Source of the DNA: Cytophagaceae bacterium
GTDB lineage: Bacteria; Bacteroidota; Bacteroidia; Cytophagales; Flexibacteraceae
Reading direction: 5' to 3'
NCBI GenBank assembly: GCA_027485575.1
Contig: JAIXQU010000182.1
Span: 1 to 39,688 of the forward strand
Length of the DNA: 39,688 nucleotides
Shown: piece by piece, positions 25,401-32,982 of the stretch
Layout of the letters: the number at the start of each line of letters is the position of its first letter
How positions within the stretch are numbered: position 1 is the first letter of the stretch
Notes under the pieces: model-generated
Told to the model about the DNA's origin: nothing
Databases searched by the model: none
The model's input: only the letters and a program-made list of their open reading frames with translations
Translations under genes and position numbers: made by a program

Positions 25401-26439
25401 CAAAGGAGATTCAGTCCTGATTTCCTCCTTAAACCTTCCAAAAGGTGGACCAGGAACCTTTACCTACGGCTGGGAGAAAAGCCCTAATCAAAATACATGG
25501 AGCTCCATTTCCGGAGCATCTGGACCTTTCCATCAATCCAGTAAACTCTCCGATACTACCTGGTTCAGAGTTCAGTACACAGCAGGCAATGGCTGTGGTT
25601 CAGGCTTCTCCAACCAAGTGAAAATCGTGGTTGATACATTACCGACCTTACCAGTTTTGGAGGGCCCAACTAATATTTGTAACCTGGCCCAGAATGTGAA
25701 CTACTCATTTCCATACAAGAAAACAGGCGACTTCTCCTTTGACTGGAGTTTAACCGCAGGTGAAATTTCCGGCCGGTCGGATACCACCTCTACCCAGATC
25801 AATTGGGATTCGCTGCCTGGAATTGCCAAAATCAAGATTCAGGTTGAAAACCGAAGGACTTCCTGTAAAAGCAGCAAAGAGTTCAACATTGAAAAATCGC
25901 CCTATCCTGCACCCGGCCCAACCGATATCATCAGGAAAATAAATTCCAATATCCTGGTTTGTGCTGACAGTACTCCAAATCTTTCTTACGAATGGGGCTT
26001 CACAAAAAAATCTACCGGTGAGAAAACAGTCCTGAGCAACTGGAATAAAAGGTACTGCCAGCTTCCTCATGATTTTGACAAGACCACGTACGAGTATTGG
26101 GTTCGTAGTTATTTTCCCGATGCAGGTCCTTATTGCGAATACATTTCTATCTATCAGGGAGCGATTGGCAGGCGAGCATTGGAGATTGTTCAAGGCTATC
26201 CAAACCCGGCAAAAGGAGAGTACTTCCTCCAGCTTCCGGATAATGTTCCGAATGCAAAAATTATCATCAGCGATTTGCAAGGGCGAATTTTCTGGCAGAA
26301 TTTGATTACAAATTATGCAGAGCCCATTCTGATTCCATTGCCAATGGTGAATGGAATCTTATTTCTGAATTGCACTTATTTAGATCTGGAAGGGAGTCTG
26401 ATTCAGTCAAACCTTAAAATATTATCAGGCCATGAATAG
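22474..26439 (+). CDS. Giant Ig-like-repeat surface protein, T9SS type-A cargo
   Basis: 1321 residues. A signal peptide (1-26, ending LFG) leads into a unique N-terminal region and a PKD-like domain (about 128-210). Nine tandem Ig-like repeats of ~93 residues follow (about 213-1055), each with the frame SGSIQ..QSICYN..P, GG.GSYTYQWQSS, I.GA, Y.P..LTDTTWFR.K and CG......IKI.VFP. One more PKD-like domain and a type-A T9SS sorting domain (about 1236-1321, YPNPAKGEYFLQLP) close the chain. Each repeat carries two Cys that may form a disulfide. The repeats are diverged at DNA level. It probably forms a long surface fibre or adhesin. It is the first gene of the plus-strand operon and overlaps the next by 8 bases. 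Confidence 0.9.
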   Translation: MLVGSQLKSILAIFLVSLFGFSDLFGQRASLPASVQICQSANKSIFPSLRKPVYKYQWQDSISGGQWNNLVIGPNIQGAIKDSLKILNCPIAFDGRKVRCQIDSNGNGVFDYNTNASRLIVNPLVGAPGSITGPSNICSGATGNIFTIAQVSQATLYSWSISPAATILSGQGSNSISVNFPTPGNYSISVSASNSCDSKTSSPIIVNYLPTVTAPVIGPSQTPICYNSIPSPLNLTTLPTGGGGNYSYQWESSADASVWTPIAGGTLSNYSPPAQTSSRYYRLKVTSQIGCGPVFSNQIFIQTYPQVVSGTIQNNQSICYNAVPQILNFFTPTTGGNGSFTYQWQSSANNLTWSDIPSANSVSYQPTALTDTTWIRVKSITQCGSVNSSPIKITVFPDFISGTIGTAQSICHNTSPNQLAFIQNPIGGLGGGGYSYQWESTASSNLTGFTAIAGASNATYSSTPLTDTTWFRIKVQTPTCGFKTTQPVKITVHPALVGGSVQSSQTICNGTSPGQLILSSVPAGGNGAFQFQWQSSINGITFSIINGATVPSYTPLNLTDTTWFLLKATNTCGTVTYQSAKITVRPPMNAGALQTPNPVCYNSSPGSISFTIQASGSAAPYDYQWQQSANGVTSWTDIAGATLNSYSPGPLTDTLWLRTKVKSNSCNQSDTTLPIKIIVYAPLQSGSIQPVPAICYNTIPGILGLAQASSGGNPSNYTYQWQSSSDNLSFTNIPGATAFTYQPVALLDTTYYRVSITSGSCGNVQTPAIKVIVFPQFAAGTIQGSQKICYNSIPSLFTINQNPSGANGSFGYQWQSSPDSLNWLNIPGATTVSYQSTALSDTLFFRLKITSPECGSVFTKTIKVSVFQPLSSGSIQGNQSICNNATPSLFNFNLQPSGAGGLYSYVWQKSVDLQIWASIPQSDAIQYASSSLIDTTWFRVLVQSKAGCDTLPTNTIKVIVFPSFQVGSIGNPDSVCKGDSVLISSLNLPKGGPGTFTYGWEKSPNQNTWSSISGASGPFHQSSKLSDTTWFRVQYTAGNGCGSGFSNQVKIVVDTLPTLPVLEGPTNICNLAQNVNYSFPYKKTGDFSFDWSLTAGEISGRSDTTSTQINWDSLPGIAKIKIQVENRRTSCKSSKEFNIEKSPYPAPGPTDIIRKINSNILVCADSTPNLSYEWGFTKKSTGEKTVLSNWNKRYCQLPHDFDKTTYEYWVRSYFPDAGPYCEYISIYQGAIGRRALEIVQGYPNPAKGEYFLQLPDNVPNAKIIISDLQGRIFWQNLITNYAEPILIPLPMVNGILFLNCTYLDLEGSLIQSNLKILSGHE

Positions 26440-28048
26440 GCACCGATATTTTACAGTAAGTCTGCTCCTAAGCCTGGTTCTGTGGCGGAATTCGTTTGCA
26501 CAGGATTACACGATGGACCAGTTCCGGCGAATCAATCTGGCTGCAGTGGATTTGATAGAACGCTATGAAACCAATGCCAAATTCCGAAAACCAGAACATA
26601 CCCGAGACTTTCTTGAGCTTTTTTCGGATACAGCCAACATCATCCACAACGACATCATTCCGGATAATCGCCTTGACACCACAATCCGGGTAGGAGAATA
26701 TGTACGCCGGATCAAGCAATACTATAACGGTGTAGGAGTTTCAATGGAAATCCTGAGTCTGGAAATGCCACAGAGAAATCCCAAAAAGGATGGTTTTCTG
26801 ATTGTGGTTCACACATCCAAAATGATTTCCGGTTACACAAAAAACAACAGGGCTTTCTCCGATACTATTCCCCAGGATTTCTACATCGGGTTTCAGAAAA
26901 ATGGACAGAAATTCGGTGATTTTGCCATCGAAACCATTGAATGCAAAAAGTCTCTTGGACGGTACTTCTATCTGAAGGTTTTTGATGATCATAATCGACC
27001 ACTGGAAAATTATCCGGTGTTCATTAATGGGAAGTTTCATTTGGCCCCCACCGATACTCTGGGGAAACCAATTTGGATAAAAGATCTTAAGGCACCACTT
27101 TACATCGTTCCGGATACGGTAAATTCGGATGACGAATCCATGTTTCCACGCTTTAAGAACTTCTGGGAAGCGAAGGCAAGATTAGGAGGCAAAAAAGGCC
27201 TTTCCACAAAAGACGACTTCAATTTCATGGTAAAAAGTCCGGATCTTGTGTTCGGAATTCGCTTAAACCCTGTATCTATTTCAGGTACTCACTTTACTTT
27301 CAGCAAATCGAGTTTGCCGAATTCGAAATTTGAATCTTTGGCTTTGAAAGGAAATTTCAACCGCCATTTTTCGGCTTTCCTGGGAAAAATAATTGCCCGA
27401 AAGCCTGCTTACACAATGTATATAAATACCGGTTTGGGATTTTCCAGTATGGGTTTTAATGCTAGTCTGGAGAATTACGCCAGCCAGGTTGAAAGCACAG
27501 ACCCGGATGGGGCCAGATATTTCAGAAAAGTGCAGCTCGAGTCGGTTTCAGAAGACTTTACCCTCTCATTTTTAAGCTTACCTGTATACCTGAGTGCTGA
27601 AAGACGAATAAGCCAGAAACATAAGTTGGATGTGTTTGCTGATGCCGGAATGATGCTTTGCCTAACAACAGGCCAATCTTATGAAAGCAAAGCCAGTGGG
27701 GTGCGGTATGCGGGTTATTATCCACAATTGTTTAACATAGAAATGGATGACAACCGGATTTACGATTTTGGCTCTTTCAGCGAAGCTAAGGGAAAGAAAG
27801 AAACTCATTTGAAAACAATAGGCCTTGACGCTTTTGTAAGGGCTGGATTCTCTTTGAGGCTTAAACCAAGGATGTATGCATTTTTGAACATTGCGTACCA
27901 GCAATCGCTTACTGACCTTAAGAAAACAGACCTTTCAGTTCCTGCCTTATCTCCGAATTTGGCGAGCCTGTATTCGGTTACCGATCTTATGCAGAACCTG
28001 AAGCGTAACTTTACCCAGGTTGAGACAGGAATTAAATTTAAAATCTGA
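26432..28048 (+). CDS. Outer-membrane barrel-like protein with long periplasmic N-terminal region
   Basis: 538 residues with a signal peptide (1-23, ending NSFAQ). The first ~270 residues form a soluble region of unknown fold. It begins with DQFRRINLAAVDLIERYETN, and a later segment (YFYLKVFDDHNRPLENYPVFING) resembles a carboxypeptidase-like Ig fold. The last ~270 residues show alternating strands with aromatic ends (TMYINTGLGFSSMGF, LDVFADAGMMLCLTTGQ, KPRMYAFLNIAYQQSL) and end in a short strand TQVETGIKFKI, as in outer-membrane barrels. It may hold or export the adhesin encoded just before it, with which it overlaps by 8 bases. No OmpA peptidoglycan domain was seen. Confidence 0.75.
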   Translation: MNRHRYFTVSLLLSLVLWRNSFAQDYTMDQFRRINLAAVDLIERYETNAKFRKPEHTRDFLELFSDTANIIHNDIIPDNRLDTTIRVGEYVRRIKQYYNGVGVSMEILSLEMPQRNPKKDGFLIVVHTSKMISGYTKNNRAFSDTIPQDFYIGFQKNGQKFGDFAIETIECKKSLGRYFYLKVFDDHNRPLENYPVFINGKFHLAPTDTLGKPIWIKDLKAPLYIVPDTVNSDDESMFPRFKNFWEAKARLGGKKGLSTKDDFNFMVKSPDLVFGIRLNPVSISGTHFTFSKSSLPNSKFESLALKGNFNRHFSAFLGKIIARKPAYTMYINTGLGFSSMGFNASLENYASQVESTDPDGARYFRKVQLESVSEDFTLSFLSLPVYLSAERRISQKHKLDVFADAGMMLCLTTGQSYESKASGVRYAGYYPQLFNIEMDDNRIYDFGSFSEAKGKKETHLKTIGLDAFVRAGFSLRLKPRMYAFLNIAYQQSLTDLKKTDLSVPALSPNLASLYSVTDLMQNLKRNFTQVETGIKFKI

Positions 28049-28050
28049 CA

Positions 28051-29115
28051 ATGGAAGAAAAAAAACATCTCAAGAATTTTAAGTGCCAGAACCCCGAATG
28101 CAGGCATGAGTTCGTGGCCGATGAATTTGAGGCACTAGAATGCCCGGTTTGCCACACAGAGGGAATTGGACCGAGTAGGCCGCCATTAACAAATTATATT
28201 CGCATTGCTATAATATTAATTGGCCTTGTTTTAAGCATCTACTATTTGAAAGAATGTAGCAATGGTGATCATAAGATAACGTTTAGATATGATACAATTA
28301 ATTGTGAACTAACGGCTTATGTTGATGATTTGGAGGACCAAAAATATTATTATGTTTTAGGAAACAATCAGGTAATCCAATTTAAAGAGTGCACTTTTAA
28401 AATAAAAAGTATCGGCAACCATACCATCCATATTTTTTCAGAAGAAAACTTCGATCCTAATTCACAAAAAAAACCTATTGCCAGCGGCACCTATAATGTA
28501 CCTAAATTGTGTGAAGGAAACCAGGACAAAATATCAAGTGGTGTAGCAGCCGTCCAGACCCAACTTCAATTTCTGAGAATAAAACCTGGTAAGGTGCTGG
28601 TAATTGTTTTTACCGGTGGCAAAGGTACTGCCTTTGAGTTTTCTATTAATGGTCTGAAAGGGCCTTTTCAGAAAGTTCCTGATTTTCCGAATGCTCCATG
28701 CAAAGAATATAAACCAGGGGAGTTGGTAGTTAAATGTATATCAGATGGTCAAATTGCTCACAATCCATCACCTCTGAGATTTGATGACTGCAAACAGGTT
28801 GCTTCATCAAATCCTCCACCACCAGCAGGCCCAAATCCATCTATTAAATCCCTATTTGATGGTCTAATTAGTGGTTCATCCAAGATTGGAGATTCCTATG
28901 AGATTAATCCTGGAAACATGTCTGACCCTATTCAGATATACCATTCAAGCAATTCAACACCGGAAACTATTCCTTTTTACGACTATATGGTCCGGCTTAC
29001 TGCTGATAACAATATTAGGATCAATAAAGTAACATCTGCTTTCAAATGGGGTCCTGATTCAAAAGGCAAGCAAGTTCCAGTACCAATAAATATTAAAGTT
29101 TATGAGGATAATTAA
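28051..29115 (+). CDS. Zinc-ribbon, single-helix membrane protein of unknown function
   Basis: 354 residues. An N-terminal zinc ribbon (C12-x4-C17 and C31-x2-C34) stands before one transmembrane helix (about 49-66, YIRIAIILIGLVLSIYYLK). About 285 residues follow that would lie in the periplasm. They have a beta-rich look (ITFRYDTINCELTAYVDDL, VLVIVFTGGKGTAFEFSINGL) and a Pro-rich linker near 250-260. Cytoplasmic zinc ribbon plus outside domain suggests a trans-membrane link. I do not recognise the family. It starts 2 bases after the barrel gene and overlaps the next gene by 14 bases. Confidence 0.75.
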   Translation: MEEKKHLKNFKCQNPECRHEFVADEFEALECPVCHTEGIGPSRPPLTNYIRIAIILIGLVLSIYYLKECSNGDHKITFRYDTINCELTAYVDDLEDQKYYYVLGNNQVIQFKECTFKIKSIGNHTIHIFSEENFDPNSQKKPIASGTYNVPKLCEGNQDKISSGVAAVQTQLQFLRIKPGKVLVIVFTGGKGTAFEFSINGLKGPFQKVPDFPNAPCKEYKPGELVVKCISDGQIAHNPSPLRFDDCKQVASSNPPPPAGPNPSIKSLFDGLISGSSKIGDSYEINPGNMSDPIQIYHSSNSTPETIPFYDYMVRLTADNNIRINKVTSAFKWGPDSKGKQVPVPINIKVYEDN

Positions 29116-29710
29116 GTTATTTATCCTTGCCTCTGGACTTACCCTGCTCGCTGTTTTTTCAGTCCGGGCACAGGACGATTCTACATACCACTTTGTTTAT
29201 GTAGACATTAGCTCCATGCCTGGAGGTGCAAAGCTGGTACGCCGTCTGGACTCTCTTCAGAGAGCATTTGTTCAGGAAAATGCACGGTATACATTTTTCC
29301 TTAGCAACCTGAGTAATCCGGAGATTTACAGTGGCAAAGGTGACTTTGAATCCTGGCTCGGTACCGTAAGCTCACTAGAGCCTCCTCCCACAAATTTTAA
29401 TTCGGATTTAAATTTGATTTTGAATCAGCTTTCTAAAAATGAATTTGCTGAGATCAGCCAATCTGAAATAAAAGCGCAGTTCAAATCAGTCAATTTTCAT
29501 TTTTTTATTTCTGCGAGAGATTTCTCTACACAGAACTCAAGGTACTACTTGATAGACAAATTGCTAATGGCGATCAATACAAACAGGATGGATAAGAAGC
29601 TGCAGCTCAATCTGTTTTTTCCTATTAAGGAGACAATCAATATCAAAAAAGAAGAAGTTATATCGTTTTATAAGCGAAGAAATGTTAAGACTCAGTTTCA
29701 GTTTTTATAA
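29102..29710 (+). CDS. Small exported protein, unknown function
   Basis: 202 residues with a signal peptide (1-23, ending SVRAQ). The mature part starts YHFVYVDISSMPGGAKLVRRLDSLQRAFVQE, followed by alternating strands and helices (YTFFLSNLS, VNFHFFISARDF, KLQLNLFFP). This pattern recalls a Rossmann-like or degenerate vWA fold, but the metal-binding DxSxS is missing. The start codon lies inside the end of the previous gene (14-base overlap), and the next gene begins 29 bases before its stop, which implies tight coupling and probably a common periplasmic complex. Confidence 0.7.
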   Translation: MRIIKLFILASGLTLLAVFSVRAQDDSTYHFVYVDISSMPGGAKLVRRLDSLQRAFVQENARYTFFLSNLSNPEIYSGKGDFESWLGTVSSLEPPPTNFNSDLNLILNQLSKNEFAEISQSEIKAQFKSVNFHFFISARDFSTQNSRYYLIDKLLMAINTNRMDKKLQLNLFFPIKETINIKKEEVISFYKRRNVKTQFQFL

Positions 29711-32096
29711 TCGTCTACCCTCGGCGGTCCTTGTGTTTCTACTAGTGTTTTGTGCGCTCCCTGCACTTTGTCAGCGGCTGCCTTCCAGAGCCACCATTTC
29801 CAAGCCCTGGTGGCGGGACGAAAACCGGCCTAGTTCCTTTTATGAAAAAAAGGTGAGGGACGGTGACTTCGGTCAAAACGACAAAACAGACACCTGGTGG
29901 ATAGTTGCCAGTGATCGTGGAGAAAATACATGCTACTCTTCCCCGAGCTCTGGGTCCAAAAAAGGAGAAATGGATTTGATGGAAACTGCGGCCATTATTG
30001 AAATTGAAAATGGCTTTGCCCACCTCATTCAGCAAAACGGATCGGGAAGAATCAGTGCTGGCTGGCCAATGATACCGAGCAATGCAATTGACAAGGGTTG
30101 GATACCAATCAGTAATATCCTTTTGTTTCCTAAGGCGATCACGAATGAAAACCTGATTTATGAAAAAGCAATGGTCCTCACATCCATTGATGATAAAACA
30201 AGCAGGGATAACCTTGAGTATAACAACAGCGTTAATTTCAAAAAAGGGCCAGATCTCAGAACGCCTACGGATAAGCTTTCCAAAACCTTTGAAATTTATT
30301 ATATATTCAAAAAAGTAGGCAATTCAGTATTATTGGGCAGGTCAGACCGTTTAACCCAAAGTGACCAGGATAAAGCAAATGTGCTTGGATGGGTTTCTAA
30401 CTCATCGGTAACTTTCTGGAATCAGCGAAATTGTCTCGAGCCCAATTGGAAACCAGCAGCTGTACAGGAATTTAAAGGAAAAGGAATAGATCCGGTAATT
30501 TTTGATAACGAAGCAAGCGATGTTGCGCACCAGTTTGCTGGTTCCGGTAGAATAAGTGATCTCAGAAGGGTAGTAAAGAAAAGTCCTTTCACTCAGTCAA
30601 GACAGGATGGCTACATAATGCGCAATCCGGTCATTGAGCAAATGGATGCCAATACCTTTAAAGTTGGAACCATAGGTGCCGTAACCGAAGGTGAAAAGTC
30701 TGAAGCAGACATCGCACGCATCAAGCGTAAAATTGCGGACATGAATGACAAGATGTCGAATGTCAACATCATTTTCGTGATTGATGGCACTCAGAGTATG
30801 GGCAGTTTTTACCAACCGGTTGCCAATGCACTCAGCTCTTCCATTCAAAAGCTTCGAAATTCAGGAAACGGAAATGCATTCAAGTTCGGTGCTGTGGTTT
30901 ACAGGGACTATCCGGATGGTGGAAAAGTTGCTGAAGTGAAAAGGTTAACAGCGGATTACTCTGAGGTAACCAGTTTTCTCAATCAGGTTAAACTAAGTGG
31001 CGACAAGGACTATCACGAAGCCATGTTTCAGGGGATTGAAAAAGGCTTAAAGGACTGTGGCATGAAAAAGGGTCAAAGTAATTTTATCTTTCTAATCGGC
31101 GATGCAGGAAACCATTTACAAGACAAAAAAGGCATTACTGAGGCCTCTCTGATAAAGGAAATTGCAGAGTATGAAAGTAACCTCGTTGCCTTTCAGGTTA
31201 ATAACGGGTATGACAGGGCATTTGATGACTTTATTGACCAGACACAGACCATCATCAAAGGGGCCGCCCAGGAAATTGCCAAAGCCTATGGCGGTAATCC
31301 AAAGCTTTGCATATTCAAATCAGACGGAAACAATAAACATGAACTGGACAAACTGGAAGGGGAATTAGTCGACATCCCCTACATGGTAGGCAGCTTTATT
31401 TTTCCGACCAAAGGTTCCAGCATGCCAATCAGAACCCTTGAAAAGGAAATCGAACAAAAAATCATTGAGTTTGATAAAAGAGTCGTTCAGGTAAAAAACA
31501 TTCTGGAGAGCAGTACCAACATAGCCGGATCTGGGTTTACCCCCAACGTGAAGTTTATTCTAAGAAAATCAGGTTTATCGGATAAGGATATAGACCGACT
31601 TATAAAATTTGGGACTCAGCTTAAAATTGAAGGAATAATCTCCACGAAAGCCGGGGGCTGTGACAGTGCGTTGTTTTTGCCTGTTGTTTTTCTCGCCCGA
31701 AGCGAGCTCAACAGAATCGTAAACACACTCGAAAAAATTCATATACCGTCTTCATCTGACGCTGAACGCCGAAATAACTTTAGAGAAGCCATGATTGGTT
31801 TGATTCAGGGACAGCTAGGTGCTTTGAGTGCAGACGAAATATTGTCCAAAACAATGGACGAGATTTACCAGATTCTCATGGGCATTCCATTCAAAAGTTC
31901 TGCATTGAAGAATATTCCACTTAAAGGAATTATTGATCCGAATGTGGTTTCAGCCAGGCAGTTTGCAGAATACATGGACGCCATTGATGACAAATTGAAA
32001 GAGTTGCAAAAAATAAGCAGTGGTTCTACTTATCAATACTCATTCAAGGCCAACGATCAGGACTTTTTCTGGATACCACTCGAGGATATACCTTAG
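29682..32096 (+). CDS. Exported von Willebrand factor A protein, TssR-like architecture
   Basis: 804 residues with a signal peptide (1-31, ending ALCQ; not a good lipobox). An N-terminal beta-rich region at about 60-260 contains two SH3-like stretches (GWIPISNILLF and LGWVSNSSVTFW). The vWA domain spans about 362-560 with the MIDAS site D368-x-T370-x-S372 in FVIDGTQSM and a later FLIGDAGNH. A helical C-terminus follows. From memory, barrel plus vWA in an exported Bacteroidota protein resembles TssR of type VI secretion subtype iii, but no other T6SS part is in the window. It is placed just before the ABC transporter genes. The likely role is a periplasmic metal-dependent scaffold. Confidence 0.82.
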   Translation: MLRLSFSFYNRLPSAVLVFLLVFCALPALCQRLPSRATISKPWWRDENRPSSFYEKKVRDGDFGQNDKTDTWWIVASDRGENTCYSSPSSGSKKGEMDLMETAAIIEIENGFAHLIQQNGSGRISAGWPMIPSNAIDKGWIPISNILLFPKAITNENLIYEKAMVLTSIDDKTSRDNLEYNNSVNFKKGPDLRTPTDKLSKTFEIYYIFKKVGNSVLLGRSDRLTQSDQDKANVLGWVSNSSVTFWNQRNCLEPNWKPAAVQEFKGKGIDPVIFDNEASDVAHQFAGSGRISDLRRVVKKSPFTQSRQDGYIMRNPVIEQMDANTFKVGTIGAVTEGEKSEADIARIKRKIADMNDKMSNVNIIFVIDGTQSMGSFYQPVANALSSSIQKLRNSGNGNAFKFGAVVYRDYPDGGKVAEVKRLTADYSEVTSFLNQVKLSGDKDYHEAMFQGIEKGLKDCGMKKGQSNFIFLIGDAGNHLQDKKGITEASLIKEIAEYESNLVAFQVNNGYDRAFDDFIDQTQTIIKGAAQEIAKAYGGNPKLCIFKSDGNNKHELDKLEGELVDIPYMVGSFIFPTKGSSMPIRTLEKEIEQKIIEFDKRVVQVKNILESSTNIAGSGFTPNVKFILRKSGLSDKDIDRLIKFGTQLKIEGIISTKAGGCDSALFLPVVFLARSELNRIVNTLEKIHIPSSSDAERRNNFREAMIGLIQGQLGALSADEILSKTMDEIYQILMGIPFKSSALKNIPLKGIIDPNVVSARQFAEYMDAIDDKLKELQKISSGSTYQYSFKANDQDFFWIPLEDIP

Positions 32097-32098
32097 TT

Positions 32099-32977
32099 AT
32101 GACAAATCCACTCTTTAAAATTCGAGACTTAAGCTGCCGGTATTCGGAGGCAGGGAACACCGTATTGGAGATTCCCAAACTGGATATTCCTGCAGGCAAG
32201 GTGGTTTTCATTGTTGGGGTTTCAGGTGTTGGCAAGTCGACCATACTTGAAACTTTAGGCATGATGAACAATACACTTGCCGATAATACCAATCTGGTTT
32301 TTGAGTATCAATCACCCAAACAAAAAAATCCAAGGGCTCTGCGCAGTCTTTGGGAAAGGAAGGATGATGAGGCCATATCTAATTTCCGGAGCAGAGAGTT
32401 CAGCTTTATATTTCAGGATACGAACCTGATGAAGAATTTTTCGGCCTGGGAGAATATTTATTTACCAGCATTGCTTCGCGGTCGCACATTGGGGCAGGCC
32501 CGGGATAAGGCAAAAAATATAATTAAAGCAATTTTCAAGGAAGACCTGGACGAATCAAAAATGATTTACCACCTGTCTGGTGGGCAGCGCCAGCGACTAT
32601 CATTTGCAAGAGCAATGGTATCGGAGTTCTCAGTATTGTTTTGTGATGAGCCAACTGGAAATCTCGACCGTTTCAATTCTGTACGCTTGTTTGAAGTTTT
32701 GAAAAACCACATACTTGAAGAGCAAAAATCAGCCATTGTGGTTTCACACGATCTGGAACTCTCTGCGAAATTTGCCGACATCCTGATCCATATTCGCAAA
32801 ATAAAAAAGACCGGTGGTGGGGCAGAGGAGTCGGATTCTATCTCAGGTTTGATTGATGGCGAGAGTGTCTACTTCAATAATGGTCAGCACTGGGATGTTG
32901 GTGGCCAAAAGTTAAATGCCTCCGAATTTCAGGAATATCTTGTTAAACTCCTTAACAAGGATAACAATCTAAACTAA
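32099..32977 (+). CDS. ABC transporter ATP-binding protein (LolD/MacB-like)
   Basis: 292 residues. All ATPase motifs are intact: Walker A GVSGVGKS (40-47), Q-loop FIFQD, signature LSGGQRQR (159-166), Walker B VLFCDEP with D183-E184, and H-loop H217. It looks like the MacB/LolD/FtsE class, whose members pair with FtsX-like permeases and drive mechanical change across the envelope instead of import. Compared with LolD it has a longer stretch between Walker A and Q-loop (about 70-100) and a C-terminal extension of ~60 residues. It is followed after 5 bases by its permease. Confidence 0.95.
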   Translation: MTNPLFKIRDLSCRYSEAGNTVLEIPKLDIPAGKVVFIVGVSGVGKSTILETLGMMNNTLADNTNLVFEYQSPKQKNPRALRSLWERKDDEAISNFRSREFSFIFQDTNLMKNFSAWENIYLPALLRGRTLGQARDKAKNIIKAIFKEDLDESKMIYHLSGGQRQRLSFARAMVSEFSVLFCDEPTGNLDRFNSVRLFEVLKNHILEEQKSAIVVSHDLELSAKFADILIHIRKIKKTGGGAEESDSISGLIDGESVYFNNGQHWDVGGQKLNASEFQEYLVKLLNKDNNLN

Positions 32978-32982
32978 GGAAT

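Noticed and set aside
22900-25640. CRISPR-like or satellite repeat array
   Set aside because: The periodic similarity is a protein-level Ig repeat in one open frame, with no short identical DNA repeats or spacers.
29682-32096. Direct proof of a type VI secretion locus
   Set aside because: Only the control parts and a TssR-like architecture are seen; none of the sheath, tube, baseplate or ClpV genes is present in the window.
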